Shown piece after piece: positions 32,766-45,109 of a DNA stretch of 64,000 bases. The stretch is from contig JBANSL010000014.1 of NCBI GenBank assembly GCA_037127255.1, positions 72,337,646 through 72,401,645 of the forward strand, in the 5' to 3' direction. The notes beneath the pieces were generated by a model. That model was not told the DNA's origin and ran no database searches. It worked only from the letters and a program-made list of their open reading frames with translations. Position numbers and translations under genes: made by a program. Within the stretch, counting starts at the first letter, position 1. Every line of letters begins with the position of its first letter. The stretch comes from Persicaria tinctoria (lineage: Eukaryota; Streptophyta; Magnoliopsida; Caryophyllales; Polygonaceae).

Positions 32766-32776
32766 ATGGACCACTT

Positions 32777-35467
32777 CTGATTAAAAAAATAGAAGACGTA
32801 ACCTCTTTATATCCTGATAACCCCTTCCTACCTCTTCCGTATATTTCTTTACTTTGACGTTTGTGAGAGGTTTAACTCACATCATGACATTATCCAATCC
32901 AACCTTATTAGAATAGAGAAAGTGTTAAGAGGTAAACAAACTTATTGGTTGTTGCAGTTGCAGGTGTTCCGAGGGAGCAGTATCTTCTCTTCACAAGAAA
33001 AGGGGTTCATTGGTTACTATGTTGAATCTGTTTGTTTGAATTGATTGGAGTTTGTGCTTTTGAGATTTCATTGCATGTGTTGTGGTCTCTCATGATTTTC
33101 GAAAACAAGAGTGGAGCCCAACCCCAACAAAGCCCATTGAAGCCCGTGATAAAGCCCATTACCATTGTAGCCCAATACATAAGCTACTACTCTTTGAGTC
33201 TTGATTGTTGCAACTTGCAAGGTTCCCTCCATCCTCCTCCTTGATCATTCATGTTTCATTGCTTCTACTTGGTTGAAGAGTAGTTTCTTAGTTCTTATTA
33301 TCCATTGGTATTTCAATCTCATCATACTAAAAAACCATATGGAATGCCCCCATTTTCTAAGAACTCGATTGTACACCCCAGTTTCATATTTAAACTTCAA
33401 AATTTCAACTGCATATATCGTTGTGGTTTACACATTCATGATGTGAACATCATGCGCTAGCTCAAGCTGAGCACATAAGATCAGGTTTAATCCTAAAATC
33501 GATTGACAATAAGAGGAGTTGTCTATCGACTTATGTACAAAAACTTATGTGGTACAATCATCCTTTCACATCACAACAATGATTCAATCATAAGAACTAT
33601 TGTAATTCACAATAAGAAAAGTAGTTTGCGACTTATATACAACACTTGAATTTCCATGGTTTTTTGACATAGGATAATTATCTTTTCCCACCGCAACACA
33701 CCACACGTGAAAAAGAGTACAAGTAAAATATAAAATATCTTTTTTTTTTTCACTCGAGTTCACGCTTTGCTTAGTCAATCTCGAAGAACATGTGGCTGGA
33801 GGCACCTTTACTTTTCACGCCTAACAATAAACTGAACTCCAATTCCATAATTAAATACCTGAGTTATGAGGATCTACATGTGGCAACTCTTTTAACTTGT
33901 AACAACATGGACCTTGAAAGTTCTGACCTTGAAAATCAACTTTAGGTTGTTTCATTTTGACACCATAAACATGGATCTTATTCTTGGTCACTGAATAACT
34001 TCGCTAAGATTTCTATCTGCCTTATTTTTGGATTTTCGTTAGCATCCGAACCCTCCTTGTAGGCTCGATAAATTCCATGAGAATACTGTCTAGAGCTTAA
34101 TTATAAACAAGTCTTACTAACTTAGTTGATAAGGATGACATTCACGAGTTCAGATTCCTTGAGCAAGGTACCAAATTGCACTTTGCCCTAAAAAAATGAG
34201 ATTTTTGGCGATAAGAAGGAAGAAGAGGAAGTGGCTATAGGAATAATAAAATGAAAGTTGAGTGTAGATGGAAGATAAATGCTTTTGATGCAGGTGAGAG
34301 AGTTCGCCGCAATTCCTTGAGACCAACACCAAGTTGTACTTGCAACTCAATATACAAATGCATTTGGAGAAGTTGCTCTTTGCCTTTTGAGTTGGATATG
34401 GAGCTTTTAACTTGGAAGGTGTGATCTTCTTGTGTGCAGCCAATCATCATCTTCTACCCTCTCATGTTGAATTTGAAAACCAATTAAACTCTAATTAATT
34501 AATTCATTCATAATCTTGGAGGTGGGAGAAAGGAGAGGGACCATAGACCTAATTTCCTCCCATTGCAGAGAGATGGTTAGCATCATAACATGCTCATCAT
34601 TTCTGTCATATCTTTCTTAGTGGGCTTCAAACTCTCTATAGGCTTAGACCTCAAGCTTAGATTATTATCATAATATAGGTCTCCTGTCACTTGCAGTACT
34701 GTACTAGTTGGTTTATTGTTTTTAGACAAATAGTTTATAGTCTTATCAGGCTCCCCAAGAAAGGAAACTCCATCTTTATACCATTTTCGGGGAGTCGGAA
34801 ATCATCCATTCCAATTCCGATTCCGTCTTTGGTCTGCTTTGGAATGACAATCAATCTCATTTTTGAAATGAGTCATTTCTTTGGTTAAGATGTGGCTATG
34901 TTTGGTGAAAAGGTAGTTGAAGCTGAATAGCTGAAACTGATGGATTATTTGTTAAATATAAATAAATAAGCTAATATGGTGTTTGAGAAATCTAGCTATT
35001 AGGGTATCTGATAAAAACTTATGAATAAAAAGCCATAAGCTTTGAAAAACTTGTGTGAGTAGTCGATGAAAAACTATGATTCTAAAAGTTAATTAAACTA
35101 AAATTTTATATTTATTTTATTTAAAACTATATAATATCAAAACGAGAAGCACTCCGAAAAGCTGCCAAACATTGATGTCCATTCCACATCGATTGTACAC
35201 AGGTTTATTTGGCTGTAGTACCTTTTTGACTTACAAGCTGATTCAGCTAATGCTGTTTGATCTCCCATACTTTAATTGATTAATATGATATTAAATTGAA
35301 GCATGTTGTATTATATTATTCTTGTTCTTCATAATTCTTTAATACTACAGTACTATATTATAATATATAGTTTGCTTTACTAACCACTAATACTATTCCA
35401 TAGGCCCCAAATTGCTTGCCTTTTTCTATTGTTCTTCCTGTTCCTCCAACTTCTCTAATCTTGGACC
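32777..35467. other. Intergenic DNA upstream of the ARM/TPR gene
   Basis: No gene is supported in these 2.7 kb; the short frames show no domain. Around 34895-35175 the ends TGTTTGGTG and CCAAACAT are imperfectly inverted and might delimit a small DNA transposon, without a convincing duplication. The promoter of the following gene must lie at the right end. Confidence 0.4.
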
Positions 35468-37204
35468 ATGGAGAGGAAGAGCGAAAGATCGACGATGAAC
35501 GAAACCACGAATCAGTCGTGTGCTCAGCCCTTCTGCTTCTACTGCGCAATGGCGGAGCCAAACCGAAGCCTGAGACGAACCCGTCTAGCGAAATGCTTCA
35601 AAGAGCTGCCCCAAAGAGACAGCCAGGAGCATGTCCTAGTCCTCAGCAGTCTATGGAAGTTAGCCATGAGCCAGCCAAACAACACCGAGTTCTCGTCCCT
35701 TGGCTTGTTTTCTTGCTTGTCGAAGCTCATCAATAGAGGCCTCAGTGACAAAGAGTGGCTAATGAGGGATCAAAACATCTACATACCATACTATGCAGCA
35801 CACATCATAGGGTCTTACACCATCAACAAGCCCAAGGCCGCGGTGAAGGCTGTGGAATCCGGTGTGATCCCACCGCTCTTGGGGCTTCTAGAGGGCGATC
35901 TCAGCTGGGTCGAATCGCGTGTTGCTGTCCGAGCACTTGGCCACTTAGCAAGCCATAAGACCACCTTCAAAGCACTCATTGAGTATGAGCAAGTGATAGT
36001 CAATTCGGCTATGAAGACGGCTTCAAGTTGCCTTGAAATCGTCTATGGCGAATTTGTCAGCAAGAAGAGTGCTGACAGATTGGCTTACCATTGTGATCTG
36101 CTGACAAGAGGTGTTGGTGGGGCGAAACTCGAGACCAGGAAGGCGGAGGAGTGGGCGAGCCAGCTGCAGTGCTGGTCCCTCGCCCTCCTAGAGCGATTTG
36201 CACGGAATGAGAGGTGCCTAGATTCGATATGCAACCCGAGTTTCCTCAAGGAGTTGGGCGGAATGTGGGGCGGGATTGCGAACATGAGCTTGCCAGCCGG
36301 CGTGGGGCTGATTAGAACATTGTGCAAGACGAAAGGTGGGAGGATCGCGGTGGCTGATTCGAAGCAAGCCATGGAGAGCCTATGCAACAAGTCGAGATCA
36401 TCGGATGATTGGCAGATCATGGCAATTGAATCTCTCCTCCTAATCCTCAAAGACCAGGATTCAAGATACAAAGCTATTGATCTTGCAGCCTTGTGTCTTA
36501 GCGACTTGGTCGAAATGCGTAGTGTCGGAGGGAGGAGCAAGGCAGGCGAAGCAATCACGCAGATTCTATTGCAAGACTACAGCAAGATCAAGTTCGGTCA
36601 GCTCGGTTTGAAGAGCAAGAGAGCTCAAAAGGCGCTGGAAGAGGTTTGGGACCTCAAAGTCGAAAGGCGGAAGAGGGAAAAGCTCATGTCGGAAGACGAA
36701 ATCATAGAGGTAAAAGCTTCATCTAGCAAACTGAAAAGGCAGGGAAACCGGCTGTTTTGGGAAGGACATGTTGAACGCGCTAAAGTGAAGTACTCGGAAG
36801 CCTTGGTGTCATGCCCATTGAGGTACCGAAAGGAGAGGATCGTCTTGTATAGCAATAGGGCTCAGTGTTGCTTGCTACTTAAGGATTCGGAGGGTGCCAT
36901 TCGTGACACGACAAGGGCGTTGTGCTTATGTAGCCGGAGGAGTCTACATGGGAAGAGCCTTTGGAGAAGGTCACAAGCTTATGACATGAAGGGAATGGCC
37001 AAAGAGAGTTTGATGGATTGCTTGTTGTTCCTCAATGTGTATGGGAAGTCTAGTGAGGACGCGAAACATGTTGGAATCTCGCGTTCTGTCACGCGTATGA
37101 TCAACAAACAGATGAATGCCGCGTGGATTTTCTCCGATGTGCATCATAGTTGTATCCGATCAAGGGGCGATGAGCTAGTCGAACAAGGTACAATAGTGGT
37201 CTAA
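35468..37204 (+). CDS. ARM-repeat/TPR-like protein
   Basis: An uninterrupted frame of 578 residues. The N-terminus carries a short Cys pattern (CAQPFCFYC, near 18-26). Residues about 85-410 form armadillo/HEAT-like helices (AVESGVIPPLLGLLEGDL, RVAVRALGHLASH, WQIMAIESLLLIL). Residues about 425-530 form a TPR region (KLKRQGNRLFWEGHVERAKV, YSNRAQCCLLLKDSEGAI, SLWRRSQAYDMKG). This matches plant proteins described as ARM-repeat/TPR-like (for example Arabidopsis At3g50030, from memory). The biochemical role is unknown; both folds bind proteins, and TPRs of this type often dock chaperones (inference). The start is the first ATG of the frame, shortly after pyrimidine-rich leader sequence. A possible spliced alternative C-terminus using 37187/37267 is described in the findings. 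Confidence 0.85.
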   Translation: MERKSERSTMNETTNQSCAQPFCFYCAMAEPNRSLRRTRLAKCFKELPQRDSQEHVLVLSSLWKLAMSQPNNTEFSSLGLFSCLSKLINRGLSDKEWLMRDQNIYIPYYAAHIIGSYTINKPKAAVKAVESGVIPPLLGLLEGDLSWVESRVAVRALGHLASHKTTFKALIEYEQVIVNSAMKTASSCLEIVYGEFVSKKSADRLAYHCDLLTRGVGGAKLETRKAEEWASQLQCWSLALLERFARNERCLDSICNPSFLKELGGMWGGIANMSLPAGVGLIRTLCKTKGGRIAVADSKQAMESLCNKSRSSDDWQIMAIESLLLILKDQDSRYKAIDLAALCLSDLVEMRSVGGRSKAGEAITQILLQDYSKIKFGQLGLKSKRAQKALEEVWDLKVERRKREKLMSEDEIIEVKASSSKLKRQGNRLFWEGHVERAKVKYSEALVSCPLRYRKERIVLYSNRAQCCLLLKDSEGAIRDTTRALCLCSRRSLHGKSLWRRSQAYDMKGMAKESLMDCLLFLNVYGKSSEDAKHVGISRSVTRMINKQMNAAWIFSDVHHSCIRSRGDELVEQGTIVV

Positions 37205-37817
37205 GGAGTAGCATTGCAAGCTTGTCAATGTTGAAGTCATGAGTGTTATGTAACTTCATTTTTCAGGTATGATCTTATACGCAGATTTTCGAGTACCGTT
37301 GATGGATGCAAAGACGTCGATCAGGAGGAAGCGACGAAGATTCAAACCGATGAGAACGAGAAGCGAAATAGTTGAAGCCAGTATGATGAAAGTAACACAA
37401 ACAAGGGGCCCCTGAAGGTTAGGTTGGATTGATCTTTCTAAAATAGTTGGTAAGATATTGTAACATGTCTTTTTTTTGTGTGGTCATTTGATGCTTTAGA
37501 TAGTATCTACATGTAGGGTAGACAAAAGGCCTTAGTTATTGTAACAAGTGATGTTCATATATATCTTACTTCACAAGTTAATATGGTCTCATGAAGAAAG
37601 CATTAAATCTTCATCTCTTGGTTTGAAACTCACTTTTTTGTATGATCATTCATTCATTCATTCATCCATTTTGTTTTCCCTTAATAAGAGGTTTCATGTT
37701 TAGCTCTATGAAGGGAGCTCTTTTTTAAAAGGAAAAATAAATAAAAGAGTTAGATAAATTATACGCGATCAGTAGTTTATCCTAAAACATCTTTTTCGGA
37801 TGAGAACCTATAGTTTT
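37205..37817. other. 3' region of the ARM/TPR gene and spacer
   Basis: It contains the probable 3'-UTR, possibly a short terminal coding exon at 37267-37415, and otherwise AT-rich DNA. Confidence 0.4.
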
Positions 37818-37830
37818 AAATCTCTTATAT

Positions 37831-38092
37831 TTTTTTTTTGTTTTTTGATATCGGAAATAATTCAAAATACCAAACAAGTCTGGTAAATTAAGAGGCCGAA
37901 GAATCGGCGGACGGACTAACTGTCATGCTACAACATAGGATAAAGTACACTAAAAGCACTACAATACAAATATAAAACCAAAGGTGGAGCGCAGGCTGGA
38001 CCGACTGTACTACATACAGAGCGACAAGAAACCAAGCCAAGCACTACGAAAATAGCACCGCTACACGACGATATAACAGAACTATTAATGCC
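37831..38092 (-). mobile_element. Non-coding retroposon, copy C
   Basis: A 262 bp unit with poly-T on its left, bounded by a perfect 13-base duplication, AAATCTCTTATAT (37818-37830, 38093-38105). Segments such as ACAAGTCTGGTAAATTAAGAGG and CGGCGGACGGACTAACTGTC echo copies A and B. It is a diverged or shorter member of that family on the minus strand. Confidence 0.65.
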
Positions 38093-38105
38093 AAATCTCT
38101 TATAT

Positions 38106-38991
38106 GGTCGGGAATGGTGGTAATATGATTCAAAAAGACCAATTAATCTACTCACTAACTATTAATTTCTCTAAACATATGACTAATATGAACTATCTAA
38201 AAATGATGAAAATTCATCAAAGAATAAAAATTTATCATAAACCACACTAGATGCAAAGATAACATAAGTGACTGTTACTAGTGGAAAAGTAAGTGTAAGT
38301 TGATGAGAAAAGGGGAACACTAATGTGCCAAAAAGTAAGATGGAAGGGCAAGCAAAAGGCCTCTTTTTAGGTAAAGTGTTGTGTACATGTTTACCTAACC
38401 GCACTAATTTGTGATATTAGGAGCTAATCAACCACTAATTAAACCACCTCCAATCATTTGGCATTCACTTGTAAGACTTCTTAATATCTAATTTGAAAGT
38501 AGTATATCGTGTTAGAATGTTTGGCTAAATCGGAAACATTCTAAGTTTTTTATTGATGAAAAAACGATTTTTCTATCTTATATCCCAAGAGTATAAAATA
38601 AGCAGTTGGGATCTTCTGTCCCAATCCACCCCGGTCTCTCCCTGTGCCTTCTCCCAATTCATCCCATTATCTACCCATTTACTGATTTTTTTTTAATTTT
38701 ACTTATTTTTTATTTTTTTTTAAAGAAAAGTGTTGTGAGGTCCGTGAGGAAGGACATATTGGGGATAGAGGAAAGGGGGACGGTTGATCCCATTCATAGG
38801 ATTAGAGTCCAAATTTAGAACTATATTTCAAATTTTAATTATTTTAGCTTTTCTTTTAATTAGATTCCTATGGTTAATAATTTTTTTATCAGGAAATCTT
38901 TTTCAATTTTGGCTCTTATTTTATGCCCTTAGGGCAAATGATAGAAAGATCGGTAAAAAAAAATTATCATTACATTGCGTTAAACAAATTC
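38106..38991. other. Intergenic spacer
   Basis: No gene or element recognised. Confidence 0.45.
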
Positions 38992-38994
38992 TAA

Positions 38995-39342
38995 GGCCCC
39001 ATTTGGTTTAAATTTTGAATGAATATATGTAGTTCATTTATAGTTCAAGATACTGTTAAAAATTTTAATCATTACCCTATTCTCCCAACATTTTATACAA
39101 AATTGGTTTTGTTTCCCTCCGTTTCAATCACCCATTTATATTTTCATACAAAAAATAGCATTCTTCTAATCATACCCATATCTTCTATACTCTTCTAATC
39201 ATACCCATTCTATCTTATTTTTAATACAAAAAATAACATTTTTCTCTCATTTAGACTCACAAAACTTATAAACAATATATTTTCTGATACAAAATTTATT
39301 TCCATTCCGTTTACCTTACACGATCTTATACTAAACGAGCTC
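38995..39342. mobile_element. Tourist-like MITE (348 bp)
   Basis: The ends GGCCCCATTTGGTTTAAATT and the complement of ATACTAAACGAGCTC are imperfect inverted repeats, and TAA flanks both sides (38992-38994, 39343-39345). TAA duplication with GGSCNNNTTTGG ends is characteristic of PIF/Harbinger-derived Tourist elements. It is AT-rich inside and has no ORF of interest. Confidence 0.5.
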
Positions 39343-39345
39343 TAA

Positions 39346-40843
39346 ATGTCTTTCTAACCGATCTTTGTGGATTGTGTTGGATTCACTTTCTTAACCCACA
39401 AACATATGTATGGGGAGATTAAGAAAAATGATGACCTCAAATTTGATATATTTTTATAAATCTGAATACTTTAAAAATTACAAGAGTTGCAAGCTAATTA
39501 AGCAACCTTTATATTTATATAATATCCAATCAATATATTGAAACAAATAGTAGGAATGTGTGGTTGGTACTTGTAAGTCATGGTTGTCCACACGTTCATG
39601 GTTGGATGCCTACCTCAACGTCTTCTACATACGTTTCGAAATCCTCCTATATATAAGCGACGAAAATGGAGTTCTCAAATTTATTCATACAATCTATTAA
39701 TCAAACCTCATAATATATTATTCGAAAATATCTATCTTTCTTTCGTGTAAAAAGCACTAAAGCGACCCCTCAATTTTTGTTCTTTGTCTTTCACCAAAAA
39801 AAAAAAAATTTGTTCTTTGTCGAGTCCATGCTAGTAGCTTCCTCATAAATGTAGATCTTTCTATAAAATGAACTATTGTCAACAAATTAATAAGGGTTTT
39901 TAAAGTATGTATCATCTTATAAATAAATTAAATACGAATACGGTTATATGAGTAGAGTAGTCTGACCTCAACTTAAACAAATTTGGCTCGAATTTTTAAG
40001 CTCAATACATATACTTGATTCAATTTGAGCTCGAATTTTGTTAAATTTATACCATTTTTCTTAAATTACTATGTTATGAGTAAGCAGGATGCTCTATGAG
40101 GTGAGTAGTTTGAGCTCGAGATTTTAAAGCTTGAGTCAAAATTAAGGTTGGGCTCGTTTAATCAGAACAACCAATGTTCAACTTGTGTAGCTTGAATAAC
40201 AACTCACCAAATCCTACAACGCTAGTTGTTGTTTTGTGAAAGTCGGACCTTCTGTGTTGATTGCTGATAATGAGCTTATTTATGCGTATAACGAATCGAT
40301 AAAAGAACCTATTGCACCAAACCGAGTTGGGTACTCACCAGGGTAATTTCCACCTCTATTTCCTGTTAGTCAATTACCATCAACATTCATAGCTTGATGA
40401 AACAGGCAACGCGGAAACCCTAGTTCTCCGATTTTGACAAATCCAGTCAACAAACTCTTCAACCTTCATCACCTTGACCAGGATCAATCAGCTGCTCAAA
40501 TTCCCACCTGGGGAAGGTTTTCTGAAATTTCAATCTGATTCTGATTTCAAAGATCCCCTCATTCAACAGACAAGAAATGTATAAACACAGACTGATACAG
40601 ACGAATTTCGAATCCACATTCGAAATGAATATATGAGGCAAATTACAAATGGGGAAGAGAGACCAGTCAAGTAATTGAACCCAGTAAATCCTTTTCATAC
40701 ACTTACATACATGTTTACTAACTCTGTACAAAATGACAATCTCGTTATCCTCAAATGTATTTGCTATGAAGGTATTTGTCCCTCCTTGTATATTCTTACT
40801 ATATAACAATTTAAAAGGGAAAAAATAAACTCGCGACAACTAC
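39346..40843. other. Intergenic DNA downstream of the PP2C gene
   Basis: No gene is supported. The stretch near 39950-40200 has repeated GGCTCG/GAGCTCGA words reminiscent of a decayed hAT-type MITE, but I could not define its ends. The PP2C 3'-UTR must lie toward the right end. Confidence 0.4.
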
Positions 40844-43214
40844 TCAGTAGTAGGGTGAAGTTTCCTGTGTACAATCTAACTCAGCGTTGCAGGAAACGAT
40901 GTCTGCTGGTGTGACCGTGTGGCTCAGCAGAGGACTATTATCACTGGCTCGACGTTTTATTCGGCTATTCGGATTGTCAAAGTATATCACTATGACAGTA
41001 ATATCATCGTGAATATGGCGTCTTAGCCCCTTGTCGAGTAGGGAAAGGTCGTCGTATGTCAATCCTCTTTTCTTGGCAGCTTCATCTATAGCTGCTCTTG
41101 CCAATCGCTTTGCAATTCCCTGTTCAAGTAAATGTAAATAAAGTCGTTAGTATCTCTGACGTAATTGATGAAAAAGGAAGGATCTGTCTAGGGTGAAAAA
41201 TCTTACGACTCTTGGGCTTCGGTATACAATTTCAGCGGCTGCTTGATCACTTAAATTCTCCCAAAGGCCATCTGATGCGAGGATCAAGAATAGGTCGTCT
41301 GTCTCTAATTTTCGCACTGAAACTGAAGGCTCTGCGGTTATTACAGCTCTCTTCAAAGGAACAGATGAACCAAATTGCTTGTAAAGTTTGCTAAATTCAG
41401 GGTACTTCAAGTATATGTCTCCAATGGCTCTTGATACCTAAACATGGATAAGTTTAGAAGGTTAAAATAAAAACCTATAATAGCATTTGGGAAAAACAAA
41501 GTTCAGTGATGCACCGAAAATCAGAGCTCCACTGTAATGGTCCCTTAAGTTGACAGGTTAAACAATAGCAACAGCCAACAAGCCAGCACACATTAAAATG
41601 ACACTACCAAGAAATGGAGAGACGTATTTTAAGTAAAATAGACAAGATCAAGCCCTCCAAACAACCAGGAAAAGGTTGCAATCCTATAACAAACTTTTCA
41701 AGGTAGACGAAGTCTATAATCAACTAGTATATGTGCATCAAAATCAACTAGCAACAAATTAATGTGTTGTTTAATATTCATATCAGAAAAGATCAAGCCC
41801 TCCAAATAAGCAGGCAAAAGTTGCAATCCTAAAACAATCTTTTCAAGGTAGACAGAGTCTATGATCAGCTAGAACGAACTCGTTCACTCCAAGTTCTTAA
41901 CTACCCTAGATGTTGCTCAGAAATAATTTGAGTTGGTCGCCGTTCTTAACACAATAAACCATGTCTAGTAAGAATATATCCCCGCATATGGGGACAGGTA
42001 CAACTCCCTCTTATAATCTCTTGTTGACATGGAAAATCTGAATACAAATGGCAAAATCAAATCTCAATCAAAACCAAATATGAATGGTTCTTTATTTAAA
42101 AAAACAGATAACTAAGAACTTTCCATGTGAAGATCTCACACACAGCTTATGAAGTCATATTTGATCAATTTGTTTTGTGTCTAGTAGACATATTCGCCAA
42201 GACCAGCATCAAGAATCAGCTTATCAAATCAAAAGCTACGAATTAGCAATCCATACCTGTATAATTCCCTTGATTCTCCAACATCCGCGTGTATATACAA
42301 CTATGCTAGGATCATTGGGGTGGAGGGCTCGGACCTCCTTCCTCACATCCTCATTCCCAACATTATGGTCAGATGTGAGCCTCTCTGCCACAACCGTGGG
42401 TGGAGAGAACATCCCGCCCTCATAAACCTTCCTACCAAGCACGGCACGAGAATCACCAACATTTGCAATGTAGAGCTTGTTGTCAGAGATTGCAACAACT
42501 AGGCAACAAGAACCACATAGAGCAAGATGGGGCTTTTTGATCCATTCTCTCCTCACCAATCGAATCAAATCGGCCTCCGTTGTTTCAACTGCCTTTCTCA
42601 TCACGTTCATAGATAGGCCGTCTTGTTCCAGTGCCACCTCTGAGGAAAAACCAGTGACAGAAATAAGCACAAAACCATTAATAAAATATACTGTTTCTGA
42701 TATCAGCTAATTTCACCGTTTTCCTGAACAATTGAATCAAAATCAAAGACCTAAAATCAAACCCTAACATATGAACAAATAGAGACAAAACTGGAAGTAG
42801 GCAAGTAGCAAGATTCAATTGATGAACGAAATTCAAGTCCACTGCCCCACTACAAGGCCAGATTTCACTGCTAATGAATCGAATTTCAAATCTGAAACTC
42901 AAGAGGTGGAAACACATACTCTGAAGGCAAGGGATGAGGTTGCGGTTAACGAAGCGGGCGGCATCGGGGCCGCCGTGGCCGTCGAAGACGCCGGCGTAGG
43001 TGGCGGACGAGGAGGCGAAGACTTGGCCTTGATCTTCGAGTGAAGAATTCGCTTTGACCACCGCCATGGAATACTCGCCAAAAGCATGGGATCTCAAATT
43101 GGTCTGCCAAGATTGTTCATCCTCGTTAACAACGGTCGCCGTCCCCCCTCCTCCTCCTCCCACTCCAAAGCAGCTCTCTAATGGCTTCCTACACAACTCC
43201 AACATCTTCTCCAA
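40844..43214 (-). CDS. Protein phosphatase 2C, clade D
   Basis: Four exons, 42920-43214, 42257-42639, 41207-41437 and 40844-41119, all joined by GT-AG introns in consistent phase, give 394 residues. Clade-D features are GEYSMAVVKANSSLEDQ near 46-62, the metal-binding DGHGG at 78-82, GDSRAVLG, the long LHPNDPSIVVY insert, GIIQVSRAIGDIYLKYPEF across the exon 2-3 joint, SDGLWENLSDQ, and the terminal HDDITVIVIYFDN. The enzyme is a Mg/Mn-dependent Ser/Thr phosphatase. Clade-D members dephosphorylate plasma-membrane H+-ATPase and are inhibited by SAUR proteins (established for Arabidopsis). A glycine run (19-24) in the N-terminus is the only oddity. No lesion is visible, so the gene looks functional. 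Confidence 0.95.
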
Positions 43215-43401
43215 TGGCGCTCTCTCGATTCTGGAGGGTTCTCCACAGTCGATTAAAGTTTTTTAAAAACGATGGAAAACCGGAAACCAGAAACCAGAAA
43301 CCGGAAAATGGGTTTTTTTTTTCCTTTTTTTGGGAGTTTTGGATTAAATCAGTGGGAGAGGGTTTGAGACTGCCGGGTGCCGTTGGACGTTGGTGGTTGG
43401 G

Positions 43402-43411
43402 TTATATATAA
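43402..43411 (-). promoter_or_regulatory. Candidate TATA box of the PP2C gene
   Basis: TTATATATAA lies about 190 bases upstream of the ATG and reads as a TATA box on either strand. Transcription would start some 30 bases downstream, near 43370, giving a 5'-UTR of about 150 bases. Confidence 0.5.
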
Positions 43412-44283
43412 GGCGCTCCGTATAAAGACGTGTATTTATGTTTTATAATGTATTCCGTATATTAATAAAAAAAAATTAATGCAGAAGTTATAATATCTGA
43501 ATGTTGAGTTAAAAAAGGTAAATCATTTGTATGATTTTTAATGGTTGATATGTTGTTTAAAATATGTTTATAATTTTTAAATTGTGTTTATTAAAATATT
43601 TTTGCAGTTTATTTTCAGAGTGGCGAGCAAAGCGATTGATCGTCCCATTCATATGGCTTTAGAGTCCGGCTCGTTTTCTTGGAGTTTTGATTTAGAGTTT
43701 CAAACTCTCGTCCGTATGGACACTCTTAAATGATGGTACAATCATGGTTGACATTACAAATTCTTGCATGTATCGAAAAAATAAAATATTAGAGGCTTTA
43801 ATGTACTACTATTTTAATAGATGAGAGAATATAAACTCGAGAATTAATTGAGGACTTCATGATCAATTGAAATGCAAGGCATATAGTTGAAACAACAGAA
43901 AAACGTCATAATTAACCTATTCTTAATTAATTAGTGAATAATTAAGCACCTTATATACTGTATAATTAAGCAATTGGACTTATAAAAGGCATTTGAGGTG
44001 GTTAGCTAGACCACAGTTTTTATAATTCGGTGGACGCTATATACTTTAAAATATAATGCTAATAATTTGTAATTTTTGGTAGTTGTTATTATTTGATAAA
44101 TAATTATGTTAATAAGAGAGAGTACGTATTAATTGGAATGTTATGTCAACCAACTTTCAAATAAAATATACTCTAAAAAATTGAAGTTTTGGAGGTCTAT
44201 CTTACTTTTGGGAACAACTTATAAAACTCTACAGAACCGAGGTTAGTCAATTTCTTCCAAAAATATATAGTTTAAACAATAGG

Positions 44284-44342
<59 letters not shown>

Positions 44343-44452
44343 GAATTGTATAACCCTAATCTTAATCTATGTTCAACTCAACCGGTACCAATAGTTGAAT
44401 TATAGTTCCAGTTTTGCAGAATTTCTGGTTGCTCGGAATTTCAAACAGTCGT
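43412..44452. repeat. AT-rich intergenic DNA with (TA)n
   Basis: No gene is seen. A pure TA microsatellite occupies about 44289-44340. Confidence 0.6.
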
Positions 44453-44466
44453 AAAAGCTCCAAATT

Positions 44467-44714
44467 ACCAATCACAAGTTGGTGTAGTGGTTATGGGGCT
44501 ACATCTCATGCCTCGAACTTCAAAGTTCGAATCTCCGTAGAAACATGGAGACGCTTGTGAGTAGGAGGGTCAACCCCTTAATGGGCCTACAGTAATCCGA
44601 CCCAGATGTGAGACGCTTGTGAGTGGGAGGGTCAACCCCTTAATGGGCCTACAGTAATCCGACCCAGATGTAAAGTGGGCAAAGCCCACTTGAACTGGTA
44701 AGGAAATAAAAAAT
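44467..44714 (+). mobile_element. tRNA-derived SINE with internal 62-bp duplication
   Basis: A 248 bp unit flanked by a perfect 14-base duplication, AAAAGCTCCAAATT (44453-44466 and 44715-44728). The head is tRNA-like: an A-box-like TTGGTGTAGTGG near 44478 and a B-box AGTTCGAATCTCC near 44523. The body contains two adjacent copies of a 62-bp segment (44548-44609 and 44610-44671) differing at one position, and a stem GTGGGCAAAGCCCAC. It ends in an A-rich tail. Confidence 0.8.
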
Positions 44715-44728
44715 AAAAGCTCCAAATT

Positions 44729-45109
44729 TATTTTTTTAATAGGTATTTCCTCTGTTAATTAAAATTTATCATTTTAACAATATACACACTTATTAAGAAA
44801 TAAACAAAATATATGTATATCCTTAATTAGTACTCTACTTTTTTACTTTCTCAAAAACTACAAATAAAAATTATCTAATTATTACAAGGGCAATTTCGTA
44901 AAGTAGATGGCAAAATGCTTAAAATGACAAGTTTTTCTTAACAAATTTTACTTCATAAAATGACAAGTTTTAATTAACATATGGAGTATTATACAAAGCT
45001 AGTGGTCGAGATCACTAACTAAAGTTCACAAACAAATTTGATTAAAAAATATAAGATTATCTCAAGTCGAAAAAAATAAAATAAAGATATATATTGGATG
45101 TTATGAATT
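44729..45109. other. AT-rich spacer
   Basis: Nothing recognised. Confidence 0.5.

Noticed and set aside
39950..40210. hAT-like element with GGCTCG words
   Set aside because: No paired ends or 8-base duplication could be fixed.
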